A DNA stretch of 14,840 nucleotides from JANLUX01 sp031409815 (GTDB lineage: Bacteria; Bacteroidota; Bacteroidia; AKYH767-A; OLB10): NCBI GenBank assembly GCA_031409815.1, contig JANNXV010000042.1:1-14840 (forward strand), read 5' to 3'. The notes under the pieces are model-generated. The model saw only the letters and a list, made by a program, of their open reading frames with translations, had not been told where the DNA came from and made no database searches. The translations under genes were made by a program, and so were the position numbers. Each line of letters begins with the position of its first letter. The stretch's first letter is position 1. Positions 13,490-14,840 of the stretch are shown in pieces.

Positions 13490-13945
13490 AAATTCTTTAA
13501 GCCGCTTCTATTGTAATAAAAATAACAGCCATCAGAATAAGATTCCTGCCTTTTCTCGAATGACACTTCGGTTTGACAACCGATATTTAAACATCTTTCT
13601 AGATTCTGAGAAGTACGTCATTAATTCTGTCATCACGTCATTCCCGCATAGGCAGTAATCTGAAAACACCTTGTGATTATGCTTGTTCTGAAGGAAGGTT
13701 CCACACCTTGCCAGAATAACTCAACTCATAAACAAAGGTCTTTGGGTTTTTATTGGAATTTTAAAAAAATCACCTAGATTTATTTACCAAAGAGAATCGA
13801 AGAAAATGGAAGGATGGATGCATTACTGGTGAGGCCGTTATTATTTTTAACTTATCACTTCATTAAATCCTTTTCTTTGTAGTAGTTTTTTAAAGCTACT
13901 TAAATACCACACAAATCATTCAAAGCAATTATTAAAAATAATTCA
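13490..13945. other. 456-bp stretch without a convincing gene
   Basis: A 64-codon frame at 13464-13658 overlaps the receiver gene and has no protein-like character. Structures seen: a perfect hairpin TCGGTT-TGAC-AACCGA (13568-13583), a possible weak terminator after the receiver gene although no T-run follows; an imperfect hairpin TTCTG...CAGAA with inner AAGGT/ACCTT (13686-13716); and a CGTCATTCCCGC string (13635-13646) like one arm of a widespread intergenic repeat but without its partner arm. No shared-type promoter was found. Confidence 0.5.
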
Positions 13946-14840
13946 ATGGAAAATAAAAATGAAAATCCGAAAATACTTAAGAGTAAATACATACCTACCG
14001 CAGAATTCTATAGCCAGATAATCGACAGCTTGCAGGATTATTCAATTTTTACGTTGGATAAGGAATTTTATATTAATAGTTGGAGTTCCGGCTCTACAAA
14101 AATATTTGGTTACGAAACAGACGAAGTTATTGGAGAGCATTTCGATGTTATATTTACAGAAGAAGATGTAAAAAATGGTATTCCTAAAAGGGAAATCGAA
14201 ACCGCTTTAAAGGAAGGCAGAGCAACAGATAATAGATGGCACATAGCTAAGGACAAAAGTGTGTTTTATGCGTATGGCCTGGTTTTTCCCCTCACTGGCT
14301 TAGATGGAGAGTTGTTGGGCTACGTTAAAATACTTCGGGACTTAACTGAAAGAAAAAAATCGGAAGATGCCATAAAAAAATATGTAAAGGAACTGGAAGA
14401 ACTTAATACGCATAAAGAGAGTGTTCTGTCAATACTTTCACACGATTTAAGAAGTCCACTTTCATCTATTATAGGAACCGCAAAATATTTAAAGGATAAC
14501 TTTCATAAAATGAAACCTGATGCGGTTAAGGAAATGCTGGAACTTCTTTATAAATCATCAACTGATGAATTGGATATGTTAGATTATTTGGTGGAGTGGG
14601 CAAGAATAAAATAAGCTTCGGATGTTTTTTCTCCAACTAAAATAAAACTTACCCAATACATTGATAAAGTTTTTGATACTTTAAATTAATCCGCCTAAAT
14701 TAACGCAATAAATCTTCATCACGAAATTGAAGAAAACACTACTGTATTTGCAGATGATAAAATGTTGATTTCCATCATTCAGAATATTGTTTCAAATGCG
14801 ATAAAACATACAGGAAAAGGAGGAAAAATAACAGTTTCAG
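13946..14840 (+). pseudogene. PAS histidine kinase interrupted by three in-frame TAA codons
   Basis: The intact first part (222 codons) has a PAS domain at about residues 20-138 (SLQDYSIFTLDKEFYINSWS, FGYETDEVIGE, LGYVKILRDLTERKKSE), then a HisKA dimerisation domain with His166 in LSHDLRSPLSS. It stops at a TAA at 14612-14614 just after VEWARIK, where homologues continue. In the same frame, with no indel, the sequence resumes ASDVFSPTKIKLTQYIDKVF, meets TAA at 14687 and at 14696, then reads INAINLHHEIEENTTVFADD and IIQNIVSNAIKHTGKGGKIT up to the window edge, the N-box of an HATPase domain. The catalytic domain would therefore not be made by normal translation. The gene is a recent pseudogene, or the truncated PAS-HisKA piece is kept on its own. 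The rest lies outside the window. Confidence 0.8.

Noticed and set aside
13464..13658. 64-codon frame overlapping the end of the second receiver gene
   Set aside because: The composition is not protein-like, it starts inside the receiver gene in another frame, and it covers hairpins and a repeat-like string.
13635..13660. CGTCATTCCCGC string resembling a widespread intergenic repeat
   Set aside because: The second inverted arm is absent, so it cannot be called a repeat from one occurrence.
14612..14698. Reassigned TAA codon as an explanation for the interrupted kinase
   Set aside because: TAA ends many intact genes here, for example at 3471, 4679, 4948, 6066, 12673 and 13489, with no protein-like continuation.
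1..14840. CRISPR arrays, insertion sequences, tRNA or rRNA genes, integrase or attachment sites
   Set aside because: None were seen. The only regular repeats are inside coding regions (kinase rod and cupin head) and the shared promoter, and no transposase or phage integrase motif is present.

Overview
The window looks like a chromosomal segment of a Bacteroidota species, probably Chitinophagales/Sphingobacteriales-like. The signs are an AT-rich sequence, A-rich leaders with few Shine-Dalgarno sites, promoters with the Bacteroidota -7 element TAnnTTTG, a DUF4421 outer-membrane protein, lmo0937-type and CsbD-type small stress proteins, and a phosphorelay kinase of Bacteroidota style. The family assignment is inference from gene content.

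Left part (1-4679), housekeeping. On the minus strand are feoA and feoB (ferrous iron uptake; feoB runs off the left edge) and, upstream of them, a 43-residue lipoprotein. On the plus strand are an MlaE-type permease and an MlaF-type ATPase joined by a 4-nt overlap, then a FabH-like ketoacyl-ACP synthase III with its own promoter.

Middle and right part (4700-13029), a small-protein, envelope and signalling cluster. Four transcription units start with one shared promoter architecture: TGTGAAT[T/G]ATGTAAC, 14 nt, [A/G]TGTAACA, then a -7-like element 27-28 nt after the start of the second repeat. They drive (1) a DUF5670/lmo0937 membrane protein; (2) an outer-membrane beta-barrel, two small membrane proteins and a CsbD-like protein; (3) an AraC-type regulator with an HMA-like N-terminus, a 1090-residue hybrid histidine kinase and a lone receiver protein; and (4) a cupin with a His-rich N-terminus and a small Cys/His protein. 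A DUF4421 outer-membrane protein lies between units 3 and 4 behind a strong inverted repeat. Because the regulators carry the same promoter as the small stress and envelope genes, the simplest reading is a self-regulated envelope/stress regulon. This is inference. The four-copy promoter is the most interesting signal in the window.

Right end (13091-14840). A single-domain response regulator is followed by about 450 bp without a gene, then a PAS histidine kinase. The kinase is interrupted by three in-frame TAA codons with no frameshift, while the protein after them still reads as a kinase ATPase domain. It is a decaying pseudogene or something odder.
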